64,000 nt of DNA from Rhizobium phaseoli. GTDB taxonomy: Bacteria; Pseudomonadota; Alphaproteobacteria; Rhizobiales; Rhizobiaceae. The position numbers and the translations under genes are program-made. Location: contig NZ_WUFT01000016.1 in assembly GCF_010668805.1 (NCBI RefSeq), forward strand, positions 62,001 to 126,000, given 5' to 3'. The notes under the pieces were generated by a model. That model saw only the letters and a list, made by a program, of their open reading frames with translations. It searched no databases and had not been told where the DNA came from. Positions 46,666 through 56,424 of this stretch are shown here, piece after piece (the stretch's first letter is position 1; every line of letters begins with the position of its first letter).

Positions 46666-47679
46666 TTATTGATCGACCTGCTTAATCTTGCACTGCGTCG
46701 GACGCTTGTCGGGGCGCCATCGAAGCAGCTTCGTGCCATGCCTGAACCGGTGGCCGGTCACATGGTCGAAGCGAACTTCGACAACCAGTTCTAGCTTCAA
46801 TGGCTCCCAATCCGACGACCGACTTGTGCTCCATCGGCTTGGGCCACCCGGTGCCTTGCCGGTAAATCCCGCCCCGCCTCGCAGCGCTTCAAGTTTCGCC
46901 GTCAGTTCCGGTCGCTCGGCATCGGTGATCGTGGACGTGAAGCCAACATGGTCGAGCTCCCCTTGATCGTTGTAGAGGCCGAGCAGAAGAGAGCCAACGA
47001 GGTCGCTATTACGCTCATACCGAAAGCCGCCGACCACGCAGTCGACCGTCCTCAACCTCTTAACCTTCACCATGGCCCGCTCGCCTGGAAGGTAGGGCCC
47101 GTCAACGCGCTTGCACACGACGCCATCGGTATCAGCACCCGATGCCGACAGCCAGCGTGTTGCTTCAACGCGATCGCGCGTGAAGGGCGATAAGATCAGA
47201 CGCCCTGGATTTACGGCATCCTTTGCAAAGGCCTCCAAAGCAGCGCGGCGAAACTCCAGGTCCTGATCAAGGATAGGAACACCATCGTGGGCCATCAGCA
47301 TATCGAATACGACCAGTTTTGCAGGGGTTTGCGCGGAAAGTTTCCGGACGCGGCTTTCGGCCGGGTGCAGCCGCATCTGCAATGCGTCAAACGCAAGTTT
47401 GCCGTCGATGTCGATCACCAGTTCCCCGTCGACGACGAAACGCTCGGCCGGCAGTTTTGAAAAGAATTCTAAGACCTCGGGAAAATAGCGCCCAAGTGGC
47501 TTGCCCGACTTCGCCCGCAGGTCCGCGGCGCTGCCTTCCTTGAACACGAGACAGCGAAAACCATCCCATTTGGGCTCGAATTGCCAACCCGGGCCTTCTG
47601 GCAAGCCTTCGGCGGACCGGGCTTCCATTGGTTCGATCTCGAGGGACAGCCCAAACTTCGGCTCGCTTGACGCACGCAT
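46666..47679 (-). CDS. ATP-dependent DNA ligase (LigC/LigD ligase-domain type)
   Basis: A 337-aa ligase with the adenylation lysine in motif I (FEPKWDGFR, about 35), motif III (FVVDGELVI), motif IV (TDGVVCKR) and motif V (MVKVKRLRTVDCVVGGF), then an OB domain. It has no polymerase or nuclease domain, so it is a LigC-like ligase for end joining or gap repair. The start at 47679 is where homology begins; upstream open frame is unassigned. No ku gene is in the window. Confidence 0.9.
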   Translation of the reverse strand: MRASSEPKFGLSLEIEPMEARSAEGLPEGPGWQFEPKWDGFRCLVFKEGSAADLRAKSGKPLGRYFPEVLEFFSKLPAERFVVDGELVIDIDGKLAFDALQMRLHPAESRVRKLSAQTPAKLVVFDMLMAHDGVPILDQDLEFRRAALEAFAKDAVNPGRLILSPFTRDRVEATRWLSASGADTDGVVCKRVDGPYLPGERAMVKVKRLRTVDCVVGGFRYERNSDLVGSLLLGLYNDQGELDHVGFTSTITDAERPELTAKLEALRGGAGFTGKAPGGPSRWSTSRSSDWEPLKLELVVEVRFDHVTGHRFRHGTKLLRWRPDKRPTQCKIKQVDQ

Positions 47680-47973
47680 CACGAGGCCGCCATCGAGGAT
47701 TTGGCAAACAGTAAAACCTGCTCCAGCCACTCGCCATGGCGATAATCTTCCAAAACTTTCGTCGTTTTTGGCAGCACCGGTTCCTCCTGCTGATGGGCTC
47801 CTAGCGCAATGCCCAAACGCAGACGAAGGTTCCAAGGCTGGCACCCTCGTCCGATAGTATCGGTCGAAAACTTCCTGCGTTTTAGCACACGGAAGTCGCC
47901 GGTGGGATGTAAACCGGGTAAGCAACTAACCAGCTCACCTGCCAGAATGTCCAATGTCCTCGGCGGTCACACT

Positions 47974-50259
47974 TCATGTCTCGACAAAAACGAACGATCG
48001 ATCGGCCGTTTCAAGGAGCGTGTCTGCAACTGTACCGTAAGACAGATCCTCACCGGCACGCCTGCTCACGCCGAGAATGATGAGGTTGAACCGCCCGCGA
48101 CGCGCGTGTTTGAGGATGGCAAGTTCCGGCGACGAGCCTGTCGACACGACCTTGTCGATATCAACCCCGTGAAAAGCAGCGATCTGATCGAGCTTTCGGA
48201 ATGCGGCCCTGTGAGTGTCGCTCACATCGCTCACCCGGGATACCAGTGTTGCCTGCCTGGTCTCCCGGAAGTAGACGGCCGTGATCGTCGACCCGGTGGC
48301 TTTCGCGACAACGAGAGCGAATTCGGCAGCTTTCATCGATCGCTCAGTGCCGCTGACGGGCACAAGAATGCGAAGATCGGCGTCTTTTTCTGGCAGACGC
48401 CCACGCGATGTGATGATTGCTGTTGTGCCGGCGAAGGCCGAGATCATCGACGCCAGTCGATCTGCGTAACCGCCTTTTGCGCCCGTCGTAGGCTCGATCC
48501 CCACGAACATGAGATCGTGCCCCTTCTCCGAAGTCTCGGTCAGCACTTTGTGAAGCTCAGCGTCCTTCTTGCGGACGCTGATATGAAGTTCACCAACCGC
48601 CTCGCTGCTCTCCCCCACCGCCGCCTGAGTTTCAACGGCTTTCTCCGCGGTAGATTGAACGCGCTGACTGATCTCCTTGGCCCGACTGTCCGAGCCAGTG
48701 CCCGCATCAGGCTGCTTTTCTGCGGGGCTGTCATCCTCTTCGACATCGAGAACCGTCACCGGCATCTTTCTCAGCGCAGCAAAGTGACCTGAAAGTCGCG
48801 CAGCGAGGTCGCCGTTTGACGAATGATCGATGGCGAGCAGAATGCGTTCGAACTTCGACAGGAAGCTGTCCTTCTCAAAAGCCTCCGAGGCGAGCCGCTC
48901 CTTTTCTTCCTCGCGCATCGGCAACCGCGCCAACGCCCAGCGAAGGGTTGGCGGCATCGCCATTGTTGTCACGACTGCCATCGCAACGATGACCGAGAAG
49001 AGCCGCTGGTCCAGGACGCCCACCGACAAGCCGATTGAGGCAACGATTACCTCTGTCGAGCCACGGGCGTTCATGCCGCAGCCAAGCGCTATCGCTTCCG
49101 CGTTCGAAAAGCCTCCGATCTTCGATCCGACGAAGGCTCCGCCGAACTTGCCCAAACTGGCAATCAGGACCAATCCTACCGCAAGAAGCAACGTCGATGG
49201 ATCGGCAAGCACACTCAAATCCGTATGAAGGCCGGTCAGGCCGAAGAAGACCGGCATGAACAGCGCCGTCGTCAATGCGCGCAGTTGTCCTTCAATCTGG
49301 CGTGTGAGGATCGGTGACTGACCTACCAGAATCCCGGCAACGAAGGCACCGAGCACGGTATGAACGCCGATTGCGTTGGTCGCGATCGCCATCGCGCCCA
49401 TGATCGCGATGATGGCGCTCAGAACCGGTAAGTCACTCTTGAAATTGTCGTTGGTCCAGCGAATGATCTCGAACACTATGCGCCGCCCGATCGTAAAGCT
49501 GAACGCCATGAAGGCGAGCGTACCGATCACGCTTTGAGCGAGCGTGGAAAGATCAACCGTACCGTTTTTGGCCAAGCTGAATGTCACTGCGATAATGACC
49601 CAGCCGACGGTGTCGTCAATGATCGCGGAGGCGACGATGAGCTGTCCGACATTGCGACGCATAAAATCCATCTCGCGCACGACGGAGGCAACGATCTTGA
49701 CTGACGAGATGGAAAGGGCTGTGCCGAGAAAGAGCGAGGTGACCAGACGTTCACCTGCGTTTGGCAGCAGAGCAGACGGCATAAACTCGCCGGCAGCAAA
49801 TCCCAAGGCAAAGGGAATGGCGATCCCAGTTAGCGAGACGCCGGCCGCAGCGCGTCGCAATCGGATCGCCAGCGCGAGATCTGTTTCCATGCCGGCCAGG
49901 AGAAGGAGAAATAGGATGCCAAGTTGCCCGACCGCGTCCGTCATTGCCTTCTGGGTGTCTTGCTCTGGAAAAAGCGCAGACTGGGCGCCCGGCAACAGCA
50001 GTCCGAAGACGGACGGTCCAAGCAGAATACCGCCGATGATCTGGCCCATGATCGAAGGCTGGCCCATCCGGACCATCAGCTCGCCAAGCAGTCTCCCCAC
50101 GACGACGAGCACAATGATCTGAATGAGGAACAAGGCCTCCGACGGAGCAGAGGATTTTTGTTCTGCCGCCCACGCCAGATTGTAGCTGACAAGGGTGCAG
50201 ATCGCCATCAACGGCACCGTCCATGGGGATATCCGTGGCGAGTTTATGCTAGTTGTCAT
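47974..50259 (-). CDS. CPA2-type cation/proton antiporter with C-terminal stress (USP-like) domain
   Basis: A 761-aa inner-membrane protein. About thirteen helices form a Na+/K+:H+ exchanger (GRLLGELMVRMGQPSIMGQI, ASAIIDDTVGWVIIAVTFSL with the ion-binding DD, GCGMNARGSTEVIVASIGLS). From about residue 475 follow one or two universal-stress-type domains (RILLAIDHSSNGDLA, ILVPVSGTERSMKAAEFALV, IILGVSRR). The start at 50259 is required because an upstream alternative (50307) would lie inside the stress promoter. Confidence 0.92.
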   Translation of the reverse strand: MTTSINSPRISPWTVPLMAICTLVSYNLAWAAEQKSSAPSEALFLIQIIVLVVVGRLLGELMVRMGQPSIMGQIIGGILLGPSVFGLLLPGAQSALFPEQDTQKAMTDAVGQLGILFLLLLAGMETDLALAIRLRRAAAGVSLTGIAIPFALGFAAGEFMPSALLPNAGERLVTSLFLGTALSISSVKIVASVVREMDFMRRNVGQLIVASAIIDDTVGWVIIAVTFSLAKNGTVDLSTLAQSVIGTLAFMAFSFTIGRRIVFEIIRWTNDNFKSDLPVLSAIIAIMGAMAIATNAIGVHTVLGAFVAGILVGQSPILTRQIEGQLRALTTALFMPVFFGLTGLHTDLSVLADPSTLLLAVGLVLIASLGKFGGAFVGSKIGGFSNAEAIALGCGMNARGSTEVIVASIGLSVGVLDQRLFSVIVAMAVVTTMAMPPTLRWALARLPMREEEKERLASEAFEKDSFLSKFERILLAIDHSSNGDLAARLSGHFAALRKMPVTVLDVEEDDSPAEKQPDAGTGSDSRAKEISQRVQSTAEKAVETQAAVGESSEAVGELHISVRKKDAELHKVLTETSEKGHDLMFVGIEPTTGAKGGYADRLASMISAFAGTTAIITSRGRLPEKDADLRILVPVSGTERSMKAAEFALVVAKATGSTITAVYFRETRQATLVSRVSDVSDTHRAAFRKLDQIAAFHGVDIDKVVSTGSSPELAILKHARRGRFNLIILGVSRRAGEDLSYGTVADTLLETADRSFVFVET

Positions 50260-50288
50260 CAAGAGACGTCCCCCAGAATTCGATACCA

Positions 50289-50313
50289 AACGAAGAGTAG
50301 CCTTCACAGTTCC
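50289..50313 (-). promoter_or_regulatory. EcfG/RpoE2-type promoter of the antiporter gene
   Basis: On the minus strand GGAAC (50313-50309), 16 bases, CGTT (50292-50289). Perfect consensus; predicted start near 50279, giving a 20-nt leader. Confidence 0.78.
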
Positions 50314-50478
50314 TTCCGCCGTGGCTTGACCAGGTTCAATTTGGCAAGCATCGCCAATCTCAACTGGGTGAAAGAAAGGGGGTATTCCCTAGCGCGCCGC
50401 CCCTATCGGGCGAATGATTTTCAAGGCCATGGAACTGCCGCAGCCCAAAATGAATTTCTTCTCGAAAGGAGTTGCGTC

Positions 50479-50673
50479 ATGACCAACGAGCAATACTCGT
50501 CCGAGGAACTCGCAAAACGCTATCAGATCGGCGTTCAGCAAGCCGCGCGTTATATCGTGCGGTTCGGCGCCGATCGCAAAGAGTTGGATGCCCTTCTCGG
50601 TTCCTCCTCAAGAACGCCCATCCATCGAAGCGCCGAAATCGAGCGAACGGCCATCGACGTTGCAATCGGCTAA
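50479..50673 (+). CDS. Small helical protein (DUF3606-like), unassigned
   Basis: A 64-aa protein: EELAKRYQIGVQQAARYIVR then FGADRKELDALLGSS. The helix-turn-helix-like core resembles DUF3606-type rhizobial proteins. AAAGGAG precedes the ATG by nine bases. It is 21 bp before the DUF202 gene, likely co-transcribed. Confidence 0.7.
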   Translation: MTNEQYSSEELAKRYQIGVQQAARYIVRFGADRKELDALLGSSSRTPIHRSAEIERTAIDVAIG

Positions 50674-50694
50674 AGACCTACGAGGGGCCATCAA

Positions 50695-51078
50695 GTGAGT
50701 GAAGACAATCACCAGGGTCCCGAACGTCGCACGGTGCTTGCCGCAGACCGCACCATTTATGCGGCGGAGCGTACCTATGCCGCTTGGATGAGAACCGGGC
50801 TGACAGCGCTCGCAAGCGGCATCGGCGCGAAAGCATTGCTCGCAGACGTTGTTCCGGAGATCCTGATCGTTACGACTGGCACTATCCTTGTCGCCTTCAG
50901 TGCCTTTTGTTTTATCGTTGCCGTCATCAGGGAGTTTCGACCGGGGCCGCCCCCACCGGAGCCTGACGTGAAAAAGATACCGAGCGTCTTGCTTTTAGTT
51001 GTCAGCGGCTTCCTGGTCATCGTTTCCATTGCCACACTATTTGGGGTCTGGTTCGGGCGCTCGGGCTCCCCGGGGTGA
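50695..51078 (+). CDS. DUF202 small membrane protein
   Basis: A 127-aa protein with the DUF202 opening LAADRTIYAAERTYAAWMRT and three hydrophobic helices (about 35-50, 55-75 and 95-118). The start is GTG, with GAGGGG ahead. Function unknown; often near stress genes. Confidence 0.85.
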   Translation: MSEDNHQGPERRTVLAADRTIYAAERTYAAWMRTGLTALASGIGAKALLADVVPEILIVTTGTILVAFSAFCFIVAVIREFRPGPPPPEPDVKKIPSVLLLVVSGFLVIVSIATLFGVWFGRSGSPG

Positions 51079-51404
51079 ACGGTGCCCGGATTGTGCCCCC
51101 ACTTCGAAGACGCGAGCTCTTCAACCCGACGCCAACGTAACGGCGGTCAGTTGAACAAGATTGACATCGAACCTCTGGGGCCACCGGGCAATGTTTGCTA
51201 ACACCCCAAGGCGCGTTTTGAATGCTCCCGGGCTTTACCGCAGCAAACAGGCAGGCCGGAACAGGAGGCCATTGACACGTTTCGATCAAGGTCTGACGCG
51301 GGTTGCGGAGACATTTCGGCTGCGCAGCACCACATCACGCCGTGGATTTGATGGCCTGAGCGACGCGGCACTGTGAGCGCGGCGACGCGTCGACGGTCGA
51401 CCGG
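51079..51404. other. Intergenic stretch, nothing supported
   Basis: No frame here shows coding quality and I see no strong terminator between the converging DUF202 and methyltransferase genes. Confidence 0.4.
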
Positions 51405-52427
51405 CTATTCAAACAGAATGATACTTGAAGGAGTTGGCGGCATCGGTATGACCGTGACGCCGGCAAGACCAGCCTGTCTTGCCATCTCAGTCAGCTCACT
51501 TTGCGTATAAGCCTGGCCCGCCGGGGTACTGGCGAGCATTTCCCAGGAGAACGCTGCCGGAAAAGGCGGCGACACGCGATCCTCGTGCGGCACGAAATCG
51601 ACCGCGACAATCCGACCATCCTCTGCAAGGCTCGCGATGATCTTTCGCAACAGCTGGGCGCACGCCGGCAGATCGAAGTGGTGCAGGAAATTTGGAAGCA
51701 GGACGAGATCATAACCCGTGCCCCACTCGACATCGAAGGCACTGCCGGCAATCGTCCGATATCTGTCAGCCACCCCGGCCTTTTCCGCATTCTGCTGCGA
51801 CAGCTCCAATACGGCGGCCCAATCGATGGCGACTATCTCCGCCGATGGAAAGGCTTTCGCAATTTCGATCCCGAAAATGCCCGGACCTGCAGCGATGTCC
51901 AAAACCTTTTTGGGAGACCTCGGCCAGCCGGAGATTTCACCAGCCAGTATTTTGGCGCTGAGCCCGGTAAAGGAGCCCATGCCGCGCGCAAATTTCAACC
52001 AGACGGGATTGTCTGACGACATGTTCGCAAGCCCGGCCGAACCCCCGTTTCGTACGATCGCGGCCGGATCGCGCAGAAAATTATCAAGTATTTCGGGTGC
52101 GGCGACGAACTCGACAGCGGAGCCCATATAGGCCGGCGAATTGCGATCGAGGAACATTCTGGTCGCCGGAGTCATCCGGTACTCCCCACTCTCCTTTGTC
52201 AGAAAACCGTTGACCACAAGGTAGTCGCACAGGATGCGCACTCCACGCTCCGAGGCGCTTGTTGCCGACGCCAGCAAGGCTGCCGTTTTGCCCTCGCCGA
52301 TATGTGTAAACAGATCAAGCTCGATAGCGGCCCTGATCGCCGCCGTCTTTCGGCATGCAAACAGTGCATCGACCACGAGTTCGGGGGACACGACGCCGGC
52401 ATTGGCGTCCTCGACGATTGTTTCCAT
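51405..52427 (-). CDS. SAM-dependent O-methyltransferase (acetylserotonin/plant-type)
   Basis: A 340-aa enzyme with an N-terminal winged-helix dimerisation domain (about 15-100) and a class I methyltransferase domain with the glycine loop VLDIAAGPGIFGIEIAKAFP (about 174-193) and a catalytic histidine region LLPNFLHHFD. Such two-domain enzymes methylate phenols or other small molecules. Product unknown; it is monocistronic. Confidence 0.87.
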   Translation of the reverse strand: METIVEDANAGVVSPELVVDALFACRKTAAIRAAIELDLFTHIGEGKTAALLASATSASERGVRILCDYLVVNGFLTKESGEYRMTPATRMFLDRNSPAYMGSAVEFVAAPEILDNFLRDPAAIVRNGGSAGLANMSSDNPVWLKFARGMGSFTGLSAKILAGEISGWPRSPKKVLDIAAGPGIFGIEIAKAFPSAEIVAIDWAAVLELSQQNAEKAGVADRYRTIAGSAFDVEWGTGYDLVLLPNFLHHFDLPACAQLLRKIIASLAEDGRIVAVDFVPHEDRVSPPFPAAFSWEMLASTPAGQAYTQSELTEMARQAGLAGVTVIPMPPTPSSIILFE

Positions 52428-52651
52428 TGGGATACCCCGGAGCCCTGATCGTTCTTCCCTGGCAGCGCCAGCCGCAGAATTATGTGTACCTTGGCATATT
52501 CTACAATACTTACCGCCCTAACCTTATCAGGTGCGGCCGCCGACGTTGTGCGATTTCTCCTCCTCGCCCGCAGGCTGCAGCGCGAACCGCACTCTTGGTC
52601 CACTCGAAAACATTGGGGCGGACCTTTCGATCCGAGGGGGCCACGCGTCCT

Positions 52652-52676
52652 GGAACCTTACAAGTATTTAACTGTT
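52652..52676 (+). promoter_or_regulatory. Probable EcfG/RpoE2-type promoter
   Basis: GGAAC (52652-52656), 16 bases, TGTT (52673-52676). Perfect -35, one mismatch in the -10. Predicted start near 52686, upstream of the DUF4405 gene. Confidence 0.55.
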
Positions 52677-52728
52677 CATGAGCAGCAGCTAATGCGAGCA
52701 CTCGTTACGTGCAAACGTGAGGTATCTG

Positions 52729-53244
52729 ATGCAAGCTTCGTTACACCGCTACGCGACGCCGTTCATTACCGGGCTATTTCTTGTGTCGTTGGTCTCCGGG
52801 ATTGCTCTCTTCTTCCACATTGGGCCAGGCGCTTTCCATGGCATGCATGAATGGCTAAGCATGGTCCTGATCCTGCCGTTCTTGCTGCACCTTTGGAAAA
52901 ATTGGCGATCTTTCTCCAACTACTTCAGCCGCACTCCGATGGCGGTAGCACTCGCGATCTCGTTGGCGGCCGCCCTTTACTACTTCATTCCGACTTCGCA
53001 TCCGGAAGGACGCAGGGCTGGGGGTCCGCCGCAGATTGCGTTCGCCAGCGTTATCCTCAAGAACCCGCCTTCCCAGGTTGCTTCCCTTTTGGGAAAGCAG
53101 ACCGAAGACTTGGTCACAGGACTGCAAATGGACGGGTTTTCGGCGGCATCGTCTGACCTTTCCATGACAGAGATTGCATCACGCTCCGGGAAGAATGAGG
53201 CAGAATTAGTGCAAAGCCTATTGCGCCACTCCCGCGAGCCTTGA
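52729..53244 (+). CDS. DUF4405 membrane protein
   Basis: A 171-aa inner-membrane protein. The core matches DUF4405: FITGLFLVSLVSGIALFFHI, HGMHEWLSMVLILPFLLHLW (cytochrome-b561-like His pairs) and a third helix. The C-terminal half is soluble and Ser-rich. The start at 52729 has GAGG six bases upstream; a GTG at 52717 is an alternative. Possibly heme-binding; role unknown. Confidence 0.82.
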   Translation: MQASLHRYATPFITGLFLVSLVSGIALFFHIGPGAFHGMHEWLSMVLILPFLLHLWKNWRSFSNYFSRTPMAVALAISLAAALYYFIPTSHPEGRRAGGPPQIAFASVILKNPPSQVASLLGKQTEDLVTGLQMDGFSAASSDLSMTEIASRSGKNEAELVQSLLRHSREP

Positions 53245-54020
53245 AGGGGAGTGCAAATGCTAACAGGATCCTGTTCCTCTTGCGTTATTGCTGCCAAGGT
53301 TTGACGCAAGGCCACTCATCGTGTCTTCACGGACGGGCCCGAGAGCGCCGGGATGTGCCACCTACCATGAGCAACGTGCCGCCCGATCATGCATTTAGCG
53401 CTGCTCCCCATGTGGTTTGCTTCGAAAGAGTGACGGACTGTGATGTAAGCAACGTCTTTCGGAGGTCCACGGTCGGCATAAGCATATGCCGAACATGGAA
53501 TGCCTGAAGGTGGATTGCCCTGCATTGGGTCGAAGTCATACGGTTTGCTACGTCATGACACGCACCCGGTAGAATTGTCGGCGGGTTGGCTGCGGATAGG
53601 TTAGTCGGGTTCCCTCGCATTCATTTGTGCAGAGCGAAAACCGCCACTTCGGTGATCAACCTACATATCTGATTTTGGGGGGAACCCCAGATCGCCATCT
53701 GACCGCATTTCCGCAATCCGGAGGGACCCGAGCACCACGGTGCGCAACTCCACCCGTGACACGACGACCCGTCCTTGACGGTTCTGATATCTGGGAGATT
53801 TCCGGAAGGTCCTAAAGACTGCCGTTCTGACTTCTGCGGTCCGCTCATGGGCTAGATCATGTTAAATAGTGCATTCATAAGAACCGATAGGCCGCTTGCT
53901 TCCGAACGATCCGCCGCGTTAAAAAATTGCGGCCAAGCATGTCGGATACTCTATTACCCGAGCGTCATGATGAAGCTCACCGATTTTGAGCCATTTTTTC
54001 CTGTTCATGAAGGTGCCCCA
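53245..54020. other. Long gap before the MFS gene
   Basis: Several short frames occur on both strands but none has a ribosome-binding site or recognisable domain. The open frame from 53859 that runs into the exporter is not used. I see no repeat or tRNA. It could be eroded gene sequence. Confidence 0.4.
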
Positions 54021-55490
54021 ATGCTCCTCGATTCCATTGCCGACAAGCTTCCCGCAGCGGAGGACCAGAGTGCGCGCAACAGACTGGTCATCGGCCTGCT
54101 TGTGGTGTCCGCCTTCGTGGTTATTCTCAATGAAACCATCATGGGCGTCGCGCTGCCGCACCTGATGGCCGATCTAAAGATCTCCGCGACCATGGCGCAG
54201 TGGCTGACCACAGCCTTCATGCTGACGATGGCCGTCGTCATTCCGGTGACCGGCTATTTGCTGCAACGGCTGAACACGCGGCCAGTGTTCATGTTGGCCA
54301 TGTCGCTGTTCAGCGGCGGCACGCTAATTTCCGCGCTGTCGCCGGGCTTTTCCATGCTGGTCTTCGGGCGAATCGTGCAGGCTTCAGGCACTGCGATCAT
54401 GATGCCACTCTTGATGACGACAATCATGCATCTGGTGCCACCGCAGTCGCGGGGTAAGACGATGGGCAACATCTCGATCGTCATCTCGGTGGCGCCCGCC
54501 ATTGGCCCCACGATCTCGGGCCTCATCTTAAGCGCGTTTCACTGGCGCTGGCTGTTCCTCCTCGTTCTGCCGATCGCTCTTGCAGCGCTCGCGCTCGGTG
54601 CATGGAAGATCAGCAATGTCACGGAACCGAGGGAGGCGCCGATCGACGTCCTGTCCATTCCGCTCTCCGCGGTTGGTTTCGGCAGCTTCGTTTACGGCTT
54701 GAGCGGTTTGGGTGAGGCCGCGGTCCACGCGCCGGTCGTCTCACCCTGGATTCCGCTCGCGCTAGGGTTGGCCGTTATCGCGGTCTTTATCGCGCGGCAA
54801 CTGCAGCTTCAGAAACAGGATCGGGCTCTGCTGGATATGCGTACCTTGACGATAAAGGCATTTGCCATCCCTGCGGTGATGATGGCTATCTTGATGATGT
54901 CGATGTTTGGCGTCTTCATCTTGCTGCCGATCTATCTGCAAAACGTATTGGGGCTGAGCACGCTTCAGACCGGCCTATTGCTACTTCCCGGCGGCTTAAT
55001 CATGGGGCTTTGCGCGCCTACGGTCGGAGGCCTGTTCGACAGGCACGGCCCCATGCCGCTCGTCGTACCGGGCGCCATCCTGTTCAGCCTGCTGATGTGG
55101 AGCCTAACATTTATTCAGCAGGGAACATCATTCTGGTTACTGCTGATCGCCCATGTCATCCTCAGCATCGGTCTCGCGTTGATGTTCACGCCTCTGTTCA
55201 CCGCTAGCTTGGGCGCCCTTCCCCCAAACCTCTATTCGCATGGAAGCGCAATGATCGGCACGACGCAACAGGTTGCCGGCGCGGCCGGTACCGCCCTTTT
55301 CGTCGCGGTCATGACGATGACCAGCTCGAGTGTAGCAATAACCGACAACGTCACAATTGCAGCGGCAACGACTGCCGGAATTCGGGCCGCATTCTTCTGC
55401 GGCGCGATCATCTCCATCGCAGCAGTCGTAACGGCCTTTTTCATCAAGAAGCCGACCGCGGCAGGGCCGACTGAAAGAGCTCTCGGCTGA
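54021..55490 (+). CDS. MFS multidrug exporter, DHA2 (EmrB/QacA) family
   Basis: A 489-aa protein with 14 predicted helices. Family motifs: LNETIMGVALPHLMADL in helix 1, the WLTTAFMLTMAVVIPVTGYL segment, motif C in SVAPAIGPTISGLI. No membrane-fusion partner is adjacent, so it is more like a 14-helix QacA-type pump. The start at 54021 gives a 30-residue N-terminus before helix 1; upstream starts are in frame but add unlike sequence. No regulator gene is adjacent. Confidence 0.92.
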   Translation: MLLDSIADKLPAAEDQSARNRLVIGLLVVSAFVVILNETIMGVALPHLMADLKISATMAQWLTTAFMLTMAVVIPVTGYLLQRLNTRPVFMLAMSLFSGGTLISALSPGFSMLVFGRIVQASGTAIMMPLLMTTIMHLVPPQSRGKTMGNISIVISVAPAIGPTISGLILSAFHWRWLFLLVLPIALAALALGAWKISNVTEPREAPIDVLSIPLSAVGFGSFVYGLSGLGEAAVHAPVVSPWIPLALGLAVIAVFIARQLQLQKQDRALLDMRTLTIKAFAIPAVMMAILMMSMFGVFILLPIYLQNVLGLSTLQTGLLLLPGGLIMGLCAPTVGGLFDRHGPMPLVVPGAILFSLLMWSLTFIQQGTSFWLLLIAHVILSIGLALMFTPLFTASLGALPPNLYSHGSAMIGTTQQVAGAAGTALFVAVMTMTSSSVAITDNVTIAAATTAGIRAAFFCGAIISIAAVVTAFFIKKPTAAGPTERALG

Positions 55491-55854
55491 AAAACGTCGA
55501 GCGTGGTGTTAAGCGGCTCAGTGGACAAAGGCACAGACACATACGCCAGTCATGAATATCTGCCAAACCATGACGGGATCGGGAAGCTTCTCTTCAGGAG
55601 GGATTTCGCGCCTCGACGCTTTCTGGTCTGCTTGGTCGTTGAAAAGAGAGGGCAATCATCCTTTTCCATCCCAGATAGCAAAAGCGCAACCATGGGAATG
55701 AGGCCAAGGTCGCTCAAGAAGGTTTTAATCTCGTGATCTAGTGAAAGGCAAATGGCGACGCGAGCCTCAAGATGGCCGGGCGGATTATCCAGCCATTGGA
55801 GCTGGCAGCGAGGACGCATTGCTGCGGTGATCGATCCGACGCTCACAGTTCGAT

Positions 55855-55879
55855 GGAACTTTTATCGCATCGGCGCGTT
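55855..55879 (+). promoter_or_regulatory. EcfG/RpoE2-type promoter of candidate sRNA 1
   Basis: GGAAC (55855-55859), 16 bases, CGTT (55876-55879). Perfect consensus with no protein gene downstream before the terminator. Confidence 0.75.
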
Positions 55880-55887
55880 GGGCGCGA

Positions 55888-55974
55888 GGATGCGTTAGGC
55901 CCGCTCCCAGCAACCTAGCGCACCCTCCTTTCCACGTATGGACTCTCGCCCCGCGAACTCGCGGGGCTTTTTTT
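55888..55974 (+). ncRNA. Candidate stress-induced small RNA 1 (about 87 nt)
   Basis: It lies between a perfect EcfG-type promoter and a strong terminator. A 5' hairpin GCGTTAGG/CCTAGCGC (55892-55899 with 55914-55921, one wobble, 14-nt loop) is followed by a C/U-rich unpaired linker (ACCCTCCTTTCC) able to pair with Shine-Dalgarno sequences, then the terminator hairpin. No open frame of note. The 5' end is estimated from the promoter. Confidence 0.65.
55948..55974 (+). terminator. Strong intrinsic terminator
   Basis: A perfect 9-bp stem GCCCCGCGA/TCGCGGGGC, 2-base apex (the innermost pairs will open to a larger loop), then seven T. Confidence 0.88.
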
Positions 55975-56390
55975 GAGGGTGGTTCGGGCCGTTGTTGAGA
56001 TAAAATTTGGGCGTGTAACTATTGTCTTGGTCAGGCGGCATGCGGCGCGGACCATGAGCACCCGCTATCTGGGGAGCGCCAGAAGCGATATCGACAGTTC
56101 CATTGCCGGAATGTGCATTGCCGCCTTTATGATCAAACTCCAAGAGGCGACGGAAAATACTATCGCCACAACCCTGATCCCGACCGTCTCCAACATCTTC
56201 TCCGCCCCAGTATGTTAATCAAGCTCCTCGCATGGTGCTGATGCTATCAAGATGCAAACCGGTCCGCCATGGCGAGATTTTGTAGATCCAAACGTATTTC
56301 TACGTCTATCGGAATTGCTTCGGGCGATTCAAACAGCCGGCCGTCTTTGTTACTCCACCGGCTTCTCCGTCAAATATTGACGATAGTCTG

Positions 56391-56415
56391 GGAACCATCC
56401 GGAGCGCAGCATGTT
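56391..56415 (+). promoter_or_regulatory. Probable EcfG/RpoE2-type promoter of candidate sRNA 2
   Basis: GGAAC (56391-56395), 16 bases, TGTT (56412-56415). Perfect -35 and one mismatch in the -10. Confidence 0.6.
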
Positions 56416-56424
56416 AGAGGTCCG

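Noticed and set aside
47809..47832. GGAAC-N19-TT on the minus strand upstream of the ligase gene
   Set aside because: Spacing and -10 are only marginal, and it is 130 bp or more from the start.
47680..47925. N-terminal extension of the DNA ligase gene
   Set aside because: It has no ligase similarity that I can see; family members begin near 47679.
50259..50307. Upstream GTG start of the antiporter
   Set aside because: It would lie inside the perfect EcfG promoter; the start at 50259 fits the predicted transcript.
50431..50455. GGAAC followed by AATT upstream of the small gene at 50479
   Set aside because: The -10 is poor and the predicted start would fall in the ribosome-binding site.
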